Of a stretch of DNA of 64,000 nucleotides, positions 47,192 through 56,894 are shown in pieces. The notes beneath the pieces were generated by a model. That model was not told the origin of the DNA. It saw only the letters and a list, made by a program, of their open reading frames with translations, and did not search any database. Made by a program: the position numbers and the translations under genes. Origin of the DNA: Ulva prolifera (lineage: Eukaryota; Chlorophyta; Ulvophyceae; Ulvales; Ulvaceae); NCBI GenBank assembly GCA_023078555.1, contig CM041197.1:578501-642500 (forward strand), read 5' to 3'. Within the stretch, counting starts at the first letter, position 1, and every line of letters begins with the position of its first letter.

Positions 47192-48771
47192 TCGCGGAGC
47201 AGGGGGGTCGGCATTCTGGCCTCATGCACGTCCAATTGAACCGCGAGCACCTCAGAAAGCTCCAGACAGCGCTGGGAACGTCTACAGACTCACATTAACC
47301 TCATAAATGCTGCTGTATTTATGTTTCAAGTCGCTGGGCGAAATCGACCTTTGGCCCGAAATCCGCGTGCATGGCTGGGCAAAAGGCCCCACTGTGCCCA
47401 GAGAGCACGAGAACGCGCCCAGCGGCACCGGAAGCATGCCCAATGGCTTTGGAACACCCTAATGTACCTGTTGTGCATCCTGATGCGTTATAACTGGTCT
47501 GTTGTGTTGCTGCGGGCGGCATAGTGCATGCTCTGCCATGTTTGCTTCCCTGGGACGCCATCGACTGCGTCGCTAGAAGCTGGTATGCACAGAATAATCA
47601 CCGGATGTATTTGAGACGGCTTTTCGGATCTGGCGAGACTGTTGCTTGCGCTCTGTTGCTCTGGCTGGGGGCCAGGTTGGCTGTTGCATTTTGTAATCCA
47701 TAGCGCTGGGCGTTATCAACAGTTGATCACGACAGAGCCAAGCACACACTCTGCAGCACATCTGACTGGCATGTCCTGATTGGCATGTCCTGATAGCATG
47801 TGTGACACTTGTCCTTCCATCCAGCTCACGTGTGACGACCTGGCTGCATACATGTGTGGCTCTGTACCACTGGAAAGCAGTGTATCGCTCTCCTCAGCAG
47901 ATCGGGCATGTTTAGGACCATGGCAGGCTGTAACACTGTGCGTGGATCTACTGCATGTTCTTGTGGATTCAAGCGAACAATGACGTGCCTACGCAAGCCT
48001 CCCATTTTGTAGAATGGTACTTGCTTGCAGTCCATGCTGATGATAGGCATGTATATTTCAAGTTAATATCCTGATCGCTTTTGAAGAATATATCTGTTCG
48101 GTGGTGCTACTGTCCCTGCGATCTCTAAGTGTGAAGGAGCACTGAAATGCAGTGTAGCATGCTACATTGACTGATCCGGAGGTTCACTCAGTACTGTATG
48201 GACATGAATCAAAGTATAGGTAGTCTGACAACAATGCTAAGATGAAGCTCACAAGACTGGAGCTGCTGCGATGTTTCGAGTCTCTCAGCAAGGAGCACGT
48301 CATCCACCTGCTCTTTGTTCACCACACAGACTGCATATTTGCTAATAGTCCGGTAAGCTCGTCGAAATCATGGTACTCGTTGGGATTCGTCTCGCTAGTA
48401 TTCACGCCCGCCATGGTGCTGGTCGGACGCGAACACCGCACGGTGACACAAGTGGAGTCGGCAGACAGTGGAACAGCAAGGCATCATATTATAGTGTTTT
48501 TCGAGTGCTCTTTGCCCACTGAGCACGATGGGCATACGCTGGGCACCATTTGCGGCCATCTGAGACGTCGCTGGGCAAAACGGAGGTTTTGCACGAAAAA
48601 CACCGATTTCGCTGGGCGGTTTCGCCTGCTACGCCCAGACTGCGGTATATCGATTCAAGAGGTTACTGTGAGTCTATAGGACTTTTCCTTGTGTTCTGGA
48701 GCTTTCTGAGGTGCTCGCGGTTCAATTGGACGTGCATGAGACCTGAGTGCCGACCCCCCTCGCGGAGCGAA
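47192..48771. mobile_element. 1.6-kb unit with long inverted ends
   Basis: 47192-47410 and about 48510-48771 are inverted copies. A perfect 46-bp core is shared (47221-47266 and, inverted, 48695-48740), followed by a diverged part including ACTCACAnTAACCTC. The interior (about 47.4-48.5 kb) has one unrecognised frame of 145 codons (48242-48679) running into the right arm. It may be a foldback transposon or two opposed copies of another repeat; no target duplication was identified. Confidence 0.6.
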
Positions 48772-48993
48772 CACAGGCGCACAGTTCGCCATGCTTTCAA
48801 GTGCTTGCCGCTCGTGTAAATCAGTGTGCTGCCGCGCCCTGTTGCCGATGGTGTTATATGGTGAGACACAAAGCTATTGACCTGGGACCGGAGTGATCGA
48901 ATGTCGCACTTCTGCAACGCTATGCATTGGGTCACCACGCCGCCCCATGCATCACGGCCCCTGCCATACGGCTGACACTGACAATCGAATATC

Positions 48994-49266
48994 TCGGGCG
49001 CATCTCCAAAGGCGCGTTTGTCCAGTGGGCGCTGCGGGTGTTGTCGGTGTCTTTGCAGCGTGGCAATGCGGATATGTATCGGAAGTCTGGGCTTGTCATC
49101 TCTCGGGAGCAGGGGTTGCGGTATGATGCGGGCCTGGAGGACGCGATCCTGCCGGACTGAGTTGTGAGTGCGGTTGTTGTGATCGTGTGTGTGTGAGTGT
49201 ATTTTGCTGTTGATTCGGATGAGCTTCCGTTTCAGGGTTTGTTTTCTCCCGTTCTCTCTTTTGTAA
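48994..49266 (+). mobile_element. L-A retrotransposon copy, 273 bp
   Basis: It is flanked by ACAATCGAATATC at 48981-48993 and 49267-49279. It keeps the last about 55 codons of the L-A protein (G-R-I-S-K-G-A-F-V-Q-W.. to D-A-I-L-P-D), TGA at 49158-49160, and the complete 3' untranslated region ending CTCTTTTGTAA. It is nearly identical to the 25590-26448 copy, so both are young. Confidence 0.95.
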
Positions 49267-49413
49267 ACAATCGAATATCATGAGGCTACGCAGGCTGCGC
49301 AGGCATGTTGCAGCTTCGCTGCGCATAGGCTGCATACTCAGTGCGCCCCATGAATGTGTACTCTGATACACACGACGCTTTGGCGCCCGGCGCCGGGCGG
49401 GGCCGCCGGAGCT

Positions 49414-49447
49414 GAATGGAGTAGTAGCAATTGCTACTACTCCATTC
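49414..49447. repeat. Perfect 34-bp palindrome
   Basis: GAATGGAGTAGTAGCAA is followed directly by its reverse complement. A shorter G/C palindrome (GGCGCCCGGCGCC) lies just upstream. Confidence 0.95.
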
Positions 49448-49473
49448 AAGTTGACATTAATGTCAGCTTGTGT

Positions 49474-49554
49474 TACAAGGATAATTATAAAGGTGACAAC
49501 GCGGGCAGCACCGCGAGAGAAGCAAGCAGAGCAAGCAGAGCAAGGAGTCGAAGC
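49474..49554 (-). mobile_element. L-B retrotransposon tail, 81 bp
   Basis: It lies between AATGTCAGCTTGTGT (49459-49473) and AATGTCAACTTGTGT (49555-49569), one mismatch. The minus-strand end is the L-B terminus with small changes. Confidence 0.8.
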
Positions 49555-49970
49555 AATGTCAACTTGTGTGGCAGCCTGTTTGGGACAGGTTCCAAGATCA
49601 ACAAGTTGTCCTGGCCATGATGATATGGCCATATATATAGCCGGCTGCCGGTGTAGCCAATGACGACGGCCGCCACTACCAGACCCGTAGTGTTTCACTA
49701 GTCGGACTGGTGCTATAGTCACTAGTGGCCATGGTGCTGCAGGGATGGTGTGTGCTGGCTTGTCACCGCGGCCGGCAGGCCTCAAAGATGAACATTCACA
49801 AGCCGCCACAATGCGGAACCCTAGAGGGTTTTGGAGATTGACACACATGCTCACATCAGCAGTCAGGCTGAACCAGTGGCTGCTCTGCACAGTGCGTGGT
49901 GCGGACTTGTGGCTGTGTGCCATGCCATGACATGCATGCGGCGCACCGTGACCGGCACGTGGCCAGGTGT

Positions 49971-50031
49971 ATTACAAGGATAAAGCCGGAGGGGCCGGTG
50001 TCACCGCCAGGACATCGAGCAAGCACACGAT
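49971..50031 (-). mobile_element. L-B retrotransposon tail, 61 bp
   Basis: It is flanked by CGTGGCCAGGTGT (49958-49970) and CGTGGCCAAGTGT (50032-50044). Inside, ATTACAAGGATAAAGCCGG.. matches the reverse complement of the L-B end. Confidence 0.8.
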
Positions 50032-50211
50032 CGTGGCCAAGTGTGGGCTTTGGATGGAAATGGCTGTGCGGCGCTGCGGTCGCTGCATTGCCGGTGGGTG
50101 CTGTGGGGCCGCGCGCGTTGGGCGTGGCTGTGGCGCCACATGGGCTGCGGTGCGTGTGTGTTAGGGTATGCACATGTGGCTGGGTGAGTGCGTTGGGATG
50201 TTGGTGTTATG

Positions 50212-50312
50212 CAGTGTTGGGCCATCGGGCCCGATCACATAGAACAATTCCAAATATTCAGATCTAACTTCGGGATGGCAGCCCTGGGAATGCTAAAGAG
50301 TGACCCAATTGG
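50212..50312. mobile_element. hAT-like MITE with decayed right end
   Basis: It begins CAGTGTTGGGCCATCGGGCC, and the interior GATGGCAGCCCTGGGAATG matches the family. The right end reads TGACCCAATTGG. No duplication is visible. Confidence 0.7.
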
Positions 50313-50948
50313 TAATTAGTTAACTCTGGTGTGATAGTGGTGGTGAGGGCGGCCCGGGTTCGGCTTGTGAGAGGCACGTGCCACCTCACAGTGTTGCGGG
50401 ACTACATCACGCGGATCTGCTCGAGCGGCTGTTGGACGGTGACCTGCTCTGCGGGGATGCCGGTCGTGGCGGCGGTGTGTCTTGCTGATCCGGTGAAAGA
50501 AACCGTAAGCTTGACCTGAGGTGGTTGCTGTCCCTGCGTTGCTTCAAGAAAGTTAGGAAGCTAGGAAGTTAGGAAGTTCCTAGGTAGCTACCTAGCTATC
50601 CGATGTTGTCCTTAAGACTGCAGTTGCAGCCCACTCACATTCATGCATGGATGCAAGCAGTCCCGGTCCACCAAGCATGATGCCCCATATGGTGGTGCTT
50701 GGCTGCTACATGTCGCCTGGCTGGATTGCAAATGATCATCATGATGTGCATTGTACCAGATCTGTCGTCCAGAGACAACACTATGATGTATGCATGTGCC
50801 ATGTCCACGGTTGCCGAGCTCGCTCCCACACTAGAACAACGGCAGACCATCTGGGAAGTCTGTAAGCTGGTTCGACTGCGATGATCATGGCAGTGTGTTG
50901 AGGTATCAGAATTTGTACGCTTGTATCGAGGTCGTTGCTAGGAAGCGA

Positions 50949-51022
50949 GGTCTTATAGCTCAGTTGGTTAGAGCGTGGTGCTAATAACGCCAAGGTCCTA
51001 GGTTCAAGCCCTGGTTGGACTA
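50949..51022 (+). tRNA. tRNA-Ile (anticodon AAU)
   Basis: A full cloverleaf of 74 nt can be drawn. The D arm is GCTC..GAGC. The anticodon stem TGGTG/CGCCA has loop CTAATAA, giving AAU. The T arm CTAGG/CCTGG has loop TTCAAGC. The acceptor stem GGTCTTA pairs with TTGGACT, with G-T wobbles and one T-T mismatch, and the discriminator base is A. There is no intron and no encoded CCA, as expected for a eukaryotic nuclear tRNA gene. The mismatch leaves some doubt whether it is functional. Confidence 0.92.
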
Positions 51023-51444
51023 TCATGCCGTACTCGTCCTTGCAGGAGTGTGGGCCGGCTTTTGCCATGTCGGGTCATTCCACGAATTCACATATTGTAT
51101 TGTAGCCGTCTTCTGGTGGCGCGATTGCAGATTGCTACATTGTTAGAAAATAGACACCTATTGCCTGCGGCGCTCCCTACCACTCTGCCCTTGCCTTTGC
51201 ATCTGATGGCAAATACACAATATTCCGTTGGGGGCTGGGCGATCTTAATATGGACGTCGGCAAGCTCGCCCGCCGCATGCACGAGGAACCCCCGCACATA
51301 CCTGCAGCACCTCCAGTGCTGTACCGGGCCCCTAGGGAATGCCACACTAATGTACATCACTGTAGAGAACGGCAGGCACGAGTTGTGCGGCACAACACCA
51401 CGGGCGGGCGATACGTATACGCACGCAACCCCCTCGTAGCTGGG

Positions 51445-51592
51445 TGTAACAAGGACACCTTCGGGGTGGCCGGTAGCACCTCCACGGCAACAAACAGGTA
51501 CTCCAACAGCCCAACGTATTCACAGCAGGAGATCGTCACCCACGTCAAACCCGTCCGAACACAACGCCCAGTTCCACACATGCCACACGTAG
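51445..51592 (-). mobile_element. L-B retrotransposon tail, about 148 bp
   Basis: The + strand text from AACAAGGACACC..GTGGCCGGTAGCACC matches the reverse complement of 63128-63262 along its whole length. CGTAGCTG flanks both sides. A MITE was later inserted at the right-hand flank. Confidence 0.7.
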
Positions 51593-51600
51593 CTGTGCAC

Positions 51601-51703
51601 CAGTGTTGGGTCATCGGGCCTGCTCACATAGAAAAACTCTGAATACCCAGGTCTATTTTTTTGGCTGGCAGCCCCGAAAATTCTGCAAAGCGACCCAACA
51701 CGG
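51601..51703. mobile_element. hAT-like MITE, 103 bp, perfect 8-bp duplication
   Basis: The element runs CAGTGTTGGGTCATC.. to CGACCCAACACGG. The duplication CTGTGCAC lies at 51593-51600 and 51704-51711. It sits inside the flanking duplication of an L-B tail, so it is the younger insertion. Confidence 0.92.
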
Positions 51704-51743
51704 CTGTGCACATGGTTGTGTCACCCGAGACAAATGCAGCCTG

Positions 51744-51765
51744 CCCCCCCCCCCCCCCCCCCCCC
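51744..51765 (+). repeat. Poly-C tract, 22 nt
   Basis: Homopolymer on the + strand. Confidence 0.95.
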
Positions 51766-53994
51766 TGCAACACATCAGAAGCCTCCTGCTAGTCTGCAAT
51801 CCCACAGGGACACGCATGCAGTTCCAGGAATCCCCTTACTTCTGCTATGGCAGGCGGAGCGATTTCACATCCACAAGGACGATATTAGCAGCTCCAAGGT
51901 GGCGACACATGTCGCTCTGCACATGCGGCGAAATGGTTCCCTGCTTGAGACCTTGTGCCTGTTATGCCACTGTCTCTCCACTGACACTCTGGTCGACACA
52001 ATTGTACGTACAGTATATCGCTCATTGGTAGGCAGGCCTGAGCGCCGGGGCACCCTTCTGTCTGCCCGTGTGGCACCACGTACCCTTTCGGGTTATAACT
52101 ATTCGCCTTTTCAGGTCCCGGACTCCGTCCCTCACCAGGCAACCCGTCGCATCAGCATGTCCCAAAGGAAGGACAGCAGGATGCTTACAGTCGCCGCAGC
52201 CACTCTGGCGCCGCCAGTATCAGACCCCTGGCTGCTGTGATTGTGAATTGTCGGTTGTCCTTCGTTTGTGCCATGCTGCAGCTGCAGCACAAGTGACCGG
52301 ATCGGAGGACGATGTGAGCATGCACACTGTCTGCTGCCTGCCTCTACAACTCTGTTGTTGCAGCAAAGCTGCAGCAAGGAGCGCAGTAGCAACACGGAAG
52401 TCATTGCATCACGCGGTGTTGGCAAATCCTGACAGGCGCCGCACGTGTTGCCCAAAAATCACACATTTTGTGCCTGTTGTAGCTTCAGCTGTACTCCACT
52501 GCAGCTGTTGCCAACAAGAAAACAAAGTGGTCAAAGCCGGACTGCCCCAGCTTGCTGCCTTCTGTTTCTGCGAGCGATTTTGTAGCATTTGTACAGCAGA
52601 AGGTCATGCCTGAAACACCTGTGCTGCTCTCAGCACACACAACTCTTGAGCCCTGAAAACATGCACCCAGCACAAGTTCCACGCCAGCGGAACGTTGACG
52701 ATTACCCAGTACCTACAAAGTGTGAAATTTTTACTCACATGATCAATAACTACCGCAATAGAACTGATCTCAAGGGTTAAGACCTGCGAAGACGCCATCA
52801 GTGCCCATGCTGCGTGCGTGATCATGAGCACTCCCAGCCGCGAGCTCTGCCAGGATATGCGATAGACCACGGCTGTTTATACAGCTACGAAGTATGTAAT
52901 CAGTCTTTCAAGTAAAACTGGTAGGCGCGCACGTTCCAGCAGCAGCGCTGGGAGACTACATGACGGTCAAACAAGGCCGAACGGCAACCGTGGAGAAGAC
53001 AGGCTCACTGGCTCCGCTGCCGTCAAGATGGACCTGATATATTTCAGCCTGTGGTGGCGTCCGTTATTGCCTCAGCAGGTGGCTCGTTTGCGTGGCTGTG
53101 CTATCAGCGATCGCCGCGCGCAGCCGTGCAGGGCAGCTCCAGCTGGGCAGCTCCAGTAGCCATGAGGAAAACGCCAGGTTCAGGAAGTGATTACAGCGCA
53201 TGATGTCGAGCAGGGAAAGCCACGAACAGTTTTGTGCCGTTCGTGCGTGCCACGGCTGGGACGATCTCAGTGAATTAGCGGCTGCTGTGCATCCGAGGCT
53301 GCTCGCACAGCACATTGTATATATTGGAGCTTGTGTAGGGAATGTCCTCGAGCGCAGCACACGGATGACACAAGTGCCTTGCAAGAGCGGAGCGTTGCTC
53401 TGTCGACCCGGAAGAGGGATGTCATCGATTGATGCGAGGATCACGCACAAGCGCAGGCGTTAGACGGGGCGGAACAAGACACGGCCGCCGACGCACTTCA
53501 CAATGCGAATTCGCTAAATGCTCCAGCGACCCACCATCGAAACTGCCTGGTAGGCCGGCTCCTGTCCACACACTAACTATACAAGACGCTGGTATGACTG
53601 AAGTCTTGTTAATGGGCCATTGCAAGGTTTACACAGTATCATGCACTGTTTATAAACTGTTTATCAAATTATAAAACCTGTATCCACCACGGCCTTGCCC
53701 TTCATGGCTTGCAGTGATGGAGTCCATGCATGGCCTCGGTGGTGCATCAGCTGGTCTCCTGACAGACTGGCGGGCTTGGCATTCAAAACAGCAACTTGGT
53801 GATTGAGCAGCACGCGGGCGACGCACGCACACCCCGCCCACTCCCTGATCACACCCCCCTGCCACAACCCTGATCGGATGCGATCGCGAGCACATGCACA
53901 GAATGACCCCGCTGTAAATTTGTTCTTTTTTTTTTATCATCGAAGTCGCCCCACCGCCCGGCTGCCTCCGGCCCCTGCTGGGCCCACGCAATGC

Positions 53995-53996
<2 letters not shown>

Positions 53997-54038
<42 letters not shown>
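53997..54038 (+). repeat. Poly-C tract, 42 nt
   Basis: The longest uninterrupted C run in the window. It creates false Pro-rich and Gly-rich frames on both strands. Confidence 0.95.
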
Positions 54039-54039
<1 letters not shown>

Positions 54040-54663
54040 CCAGCCCTAGACAATCACGCATCCACAGAGCCAACGGCAACAGTGGACGCAGCAGTGACTC
54101 CACCACGTGCGCGCGGGCAGATGGGCCGTGCACACGCCTGTGGCCGTGACGGCCGCAGTGCATGCAGGGGACCCAGAGCCGCGCCGAGCCTTCCTGGTGA
54201 CTGGTGTGGACGGCTGCAGACATGGTGGTCCTCATATCCCGGGGTCTGGGTTTGCACATCTTCGCGATGGCGTGGACGACTCCGCGTCTTGGCCAGTGGC
54301 CTGAGGGTGGGCTTGTGCAGTACTACTGGTCCTATGGTGGCTCTAGGGTTTGAGTGTGGGACAAGGACAAGGTTGGAGATGCCGGTAGCACCTCCGGGGA
54401 AACGCACAAGCACAGCAAGTAGTACAACGTTGCCAGTCACAAGATATGCAATGAACAAGAACAACTTGCAAACCAAACACATCAGCACAGGCACGTCCGT
54501 GTGTTTCAGAAAACGAACCTTGGCCACCCTAACCACAGGATCCCCATGGCCAACACACTAGCTCTAGCGAAGCTGTTTGGCTGGTGTGTTACAATTGCAA
54601 GGACAAACCAAGGACCTGCCGGAGAGGCAGGTAGCTATAGCACCTCAGGATCCTCATTGGGAT

Positions 54664-54700
54664 TTACAAAAAAGTGAACGGGAGAAAACAGACACTGAAA
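54664..54700 (-). mobile_element. L-A retrotransposon tail, 37 bp
   Basis: TTACAAAAAAGTGAACGGG.. (reverse complement of the L-A end) lies between two perfect 16-bp copies of GGATCCTCATTGGGAT (54648-54663 and 54701-54716). Confidence 0.9.
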
Positions 54701-54944
54701 GGATCCTCATTGGGATAGCGCAAGCTAGCGTGCACTGTTGCATCCGAGGGAGGTGCGCATCGCATGCAGCGGGGAAGTGCTAGCTCTGAACCGCACCGCA
54801 AGTTGGGCTTGTTGACGCGTGGACGATAACTGCACTATGCTACGGCGCACGCCGCCTCAGCCTTGCCGAACTGGGGGGAATGTGTGGATGCTGGCATGGG
54901 TACGCCTGCAGCTGCAGCTACCTGTATACATGCAACTTGAGTTG

Positions 54945-54990
54945 ACTTCAGGGTTTTAGTGTTTGTCTTCTCCCGTTCTCTATTTCGTAA
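54945..54990 (+). mobile_element. Diverged L-A retrotransposon tail
   Basis: TTCAGGGTTTTAGTGTTTG..CTCTATTTCGTAA resembles the L-A end. A weak duplication (GCAACTTGAG and GCAATTGAG) flanks it. Confidence 0.55.
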
Positions 54991-56894
54991 TCGTAGTATG
55001 CAATTGAGGGGGAAGGGTGTCTGGCGCAAGTCAGAGTGTCTCCCCCGCAGGAGGACCGTGTGAAACTGCAGAGCTGGGCGTGCGTAAGCCGTTTGAGGAA
55101 GATCATGTGTGATGCACGATCCCTGCACGCCACACATACACGCACGTGCAGCACCTGGCTGACGCAGTAGCACACATGTGCGCTGATGAACATCTCCACC
55201 ACGCGTTTCCCTGTGCCTCGGCACGATCGGCCTGGCATCGTCGTGCATGACCATGCAAGGCCTGATACGCGACACTCCGAACGCTGACAGCCTGGAATTT
55301 GCGGGGCGACCAATTTGTGCACGACTTGGCCACAGAAGCGCATCTCCCAACTTGAAGATGGCCCTGCAGCTGGCACGGCAATGCTCTGCGTTGCAGACGA
55401 GGCATCGTCTGGCCTGCCGTACTTAAGCCCGCGCCGGGTGCACTTCTGTACCACACTGAGACGCGCAACTTTGCGACCGACGCTGATTGCACCTTCTTAT
55501 TAAGAAGCTGCCCTTGGTCATTATTCGAGGCGACACACTGCGCACCAGTACCAGCTGCAGTAGGACCGCAGTCAGGTGCGCGCCCTGCTTCTCCAGCCTT
55601 ACTGCAAAAACATGCAGTAAATACACGATGTTGCACTTGTTGGCTATCAATCTGGAAAAAATTTAGCTTGAAAGTTGCAAGCATTGTTCGGTTCGCTCCG
55701 AAGACGTGTGAAGGGTCGACAGTTGGTGTTGGCAAGTTCGTGGTATTCTGTACGCAAGGAATTAGATTGTGAACTCCACAGCGCACAAGCGAGGCGTGTG
55801 ACCAACCACAGCAGGCCTCAGTTCAGCAGCGAAGCTGCAGCTTACCTGCTTACAAATTTGGTTTAGCTGTGGATGTGTCTATCGTGATTTTCCTATGTTG
55901 AACGTGCTGTGTCTGGATCGGCCCGATCTAACTGCGGCAATGACGAGGGTTATCCCAAGATAGATTCACGGAAAAAGTATCTGGTATACACCACACGATG
56001 CTCTTTGATGCAGAATGTTGATGGCACTGCAACTTCTGAGCGCGAGGCTGTGGTGCCACTGTTACCATCACCGGCTTTCTGTGGCCGTCCACAAGTTGCA
56101 GATACCGAACATGTACAGGCTGTTTCATTACAGGATTTAATCTCATTCCAATTTCACAGCTTGATCTACATTGCTTGGGTGTGGCTGCGTTTTCCATGCA
56201 CTCTTAACATTAACGAATTGCTGCCTGATTGAATCCATGTGTCATGTTGGACGGTTTGAAGTTAATGTTTGTGGGTCACTGGATTTGCAGCTGCAATTGC
56301 ATCATGCAATGGAGCAGCAATGCAGCAACACACTTTACACATTGCTGACTCCAGCAACAGCACCAGGAACTAGCAATCTCGTCCCTCATGCAATACATAC
56401 AGCACCACATACCCCCCACCCGCCTTTTTTGGGGGGGTTTTGGAGATTTTTTCCCCCTTTCTTGGCCATTCCGTTGCATTTGTGTTCACGTGCTTAATCT
56501 GCTGCTGTGGCTTGTGTGGGCTGCGCTGCAGCCATGACCCGGTGGATCTGGATATGAGATGCCTGCTAACAAAGCGCTTTGTTAGCAATGCTACCCGCCT
56601 GCTCACAGCATTCACACCCATAGCATAGGCCAAGATGACACCATGCATGCACCTATGTGAACACACATGTCTATAAGCTGTGTTGTCATGCTCACGGTCA
56701 CCAGCCACAGGTATCACCGATTTTTGGTCGAACTCTGTGGTTCATCTTCATGCAATGGATGATCTAATCCACTCCACAGACACCACCAGGTATCTACCTT
56801 ACAACACAGCAGTTATCTATTGACTCTAGATCAGCATATGCTCACCCTGCAGGGTCACCCAAGCACCTCCAACGTCCATTCATTTCCACACACT

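Larger units (their letters stand above)
48772..50948. other. Repeat-rich intergenic stretch, no gene recognised
   Basis: In order: an L-A copy (48994-49266), a 34-bp palindrome (49414-49447), two short L-B tails (49474-49554 and 49971-50031) and a MITE (50212-50312). At 50550-50600 there is a small tandem repeat of TTAGGAAG and CTAGGTAG units. No gene was recognised. Confidence 0.45.
51023..56894. other. Intergenic with transposon fragments, no gene recognised
   Basis: It holds an L-B tail and a MITE (51445-51711), poly-C tracts (51744-51765 and 53997-54038), an L-A tail of 37 bp (54664-54700) and another L-A tail (54945-54990). L-B-like termini without clear duplications occur at about 54360-54410 and 54585-54620. 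55000-56894 shows nothing recognisable. Confidence 0.45.

Noticed and set aside
48242..48679. 145-codon frame beginning MKLTRLELL
   Set aside because: No recognised motif, it runs into the inverted arm of a repeat, and no partner exons were found. Kept only as part of the 47192-48771 unit.
50781..51068. Minus-strand peptide containing a S-N-Q-L-S-Y-K-T-like string
   Set aside because: This is the well-known false peptide from translating the antisense strand of a tRNA gene; tRNA-Ile lies at 50949-51022.
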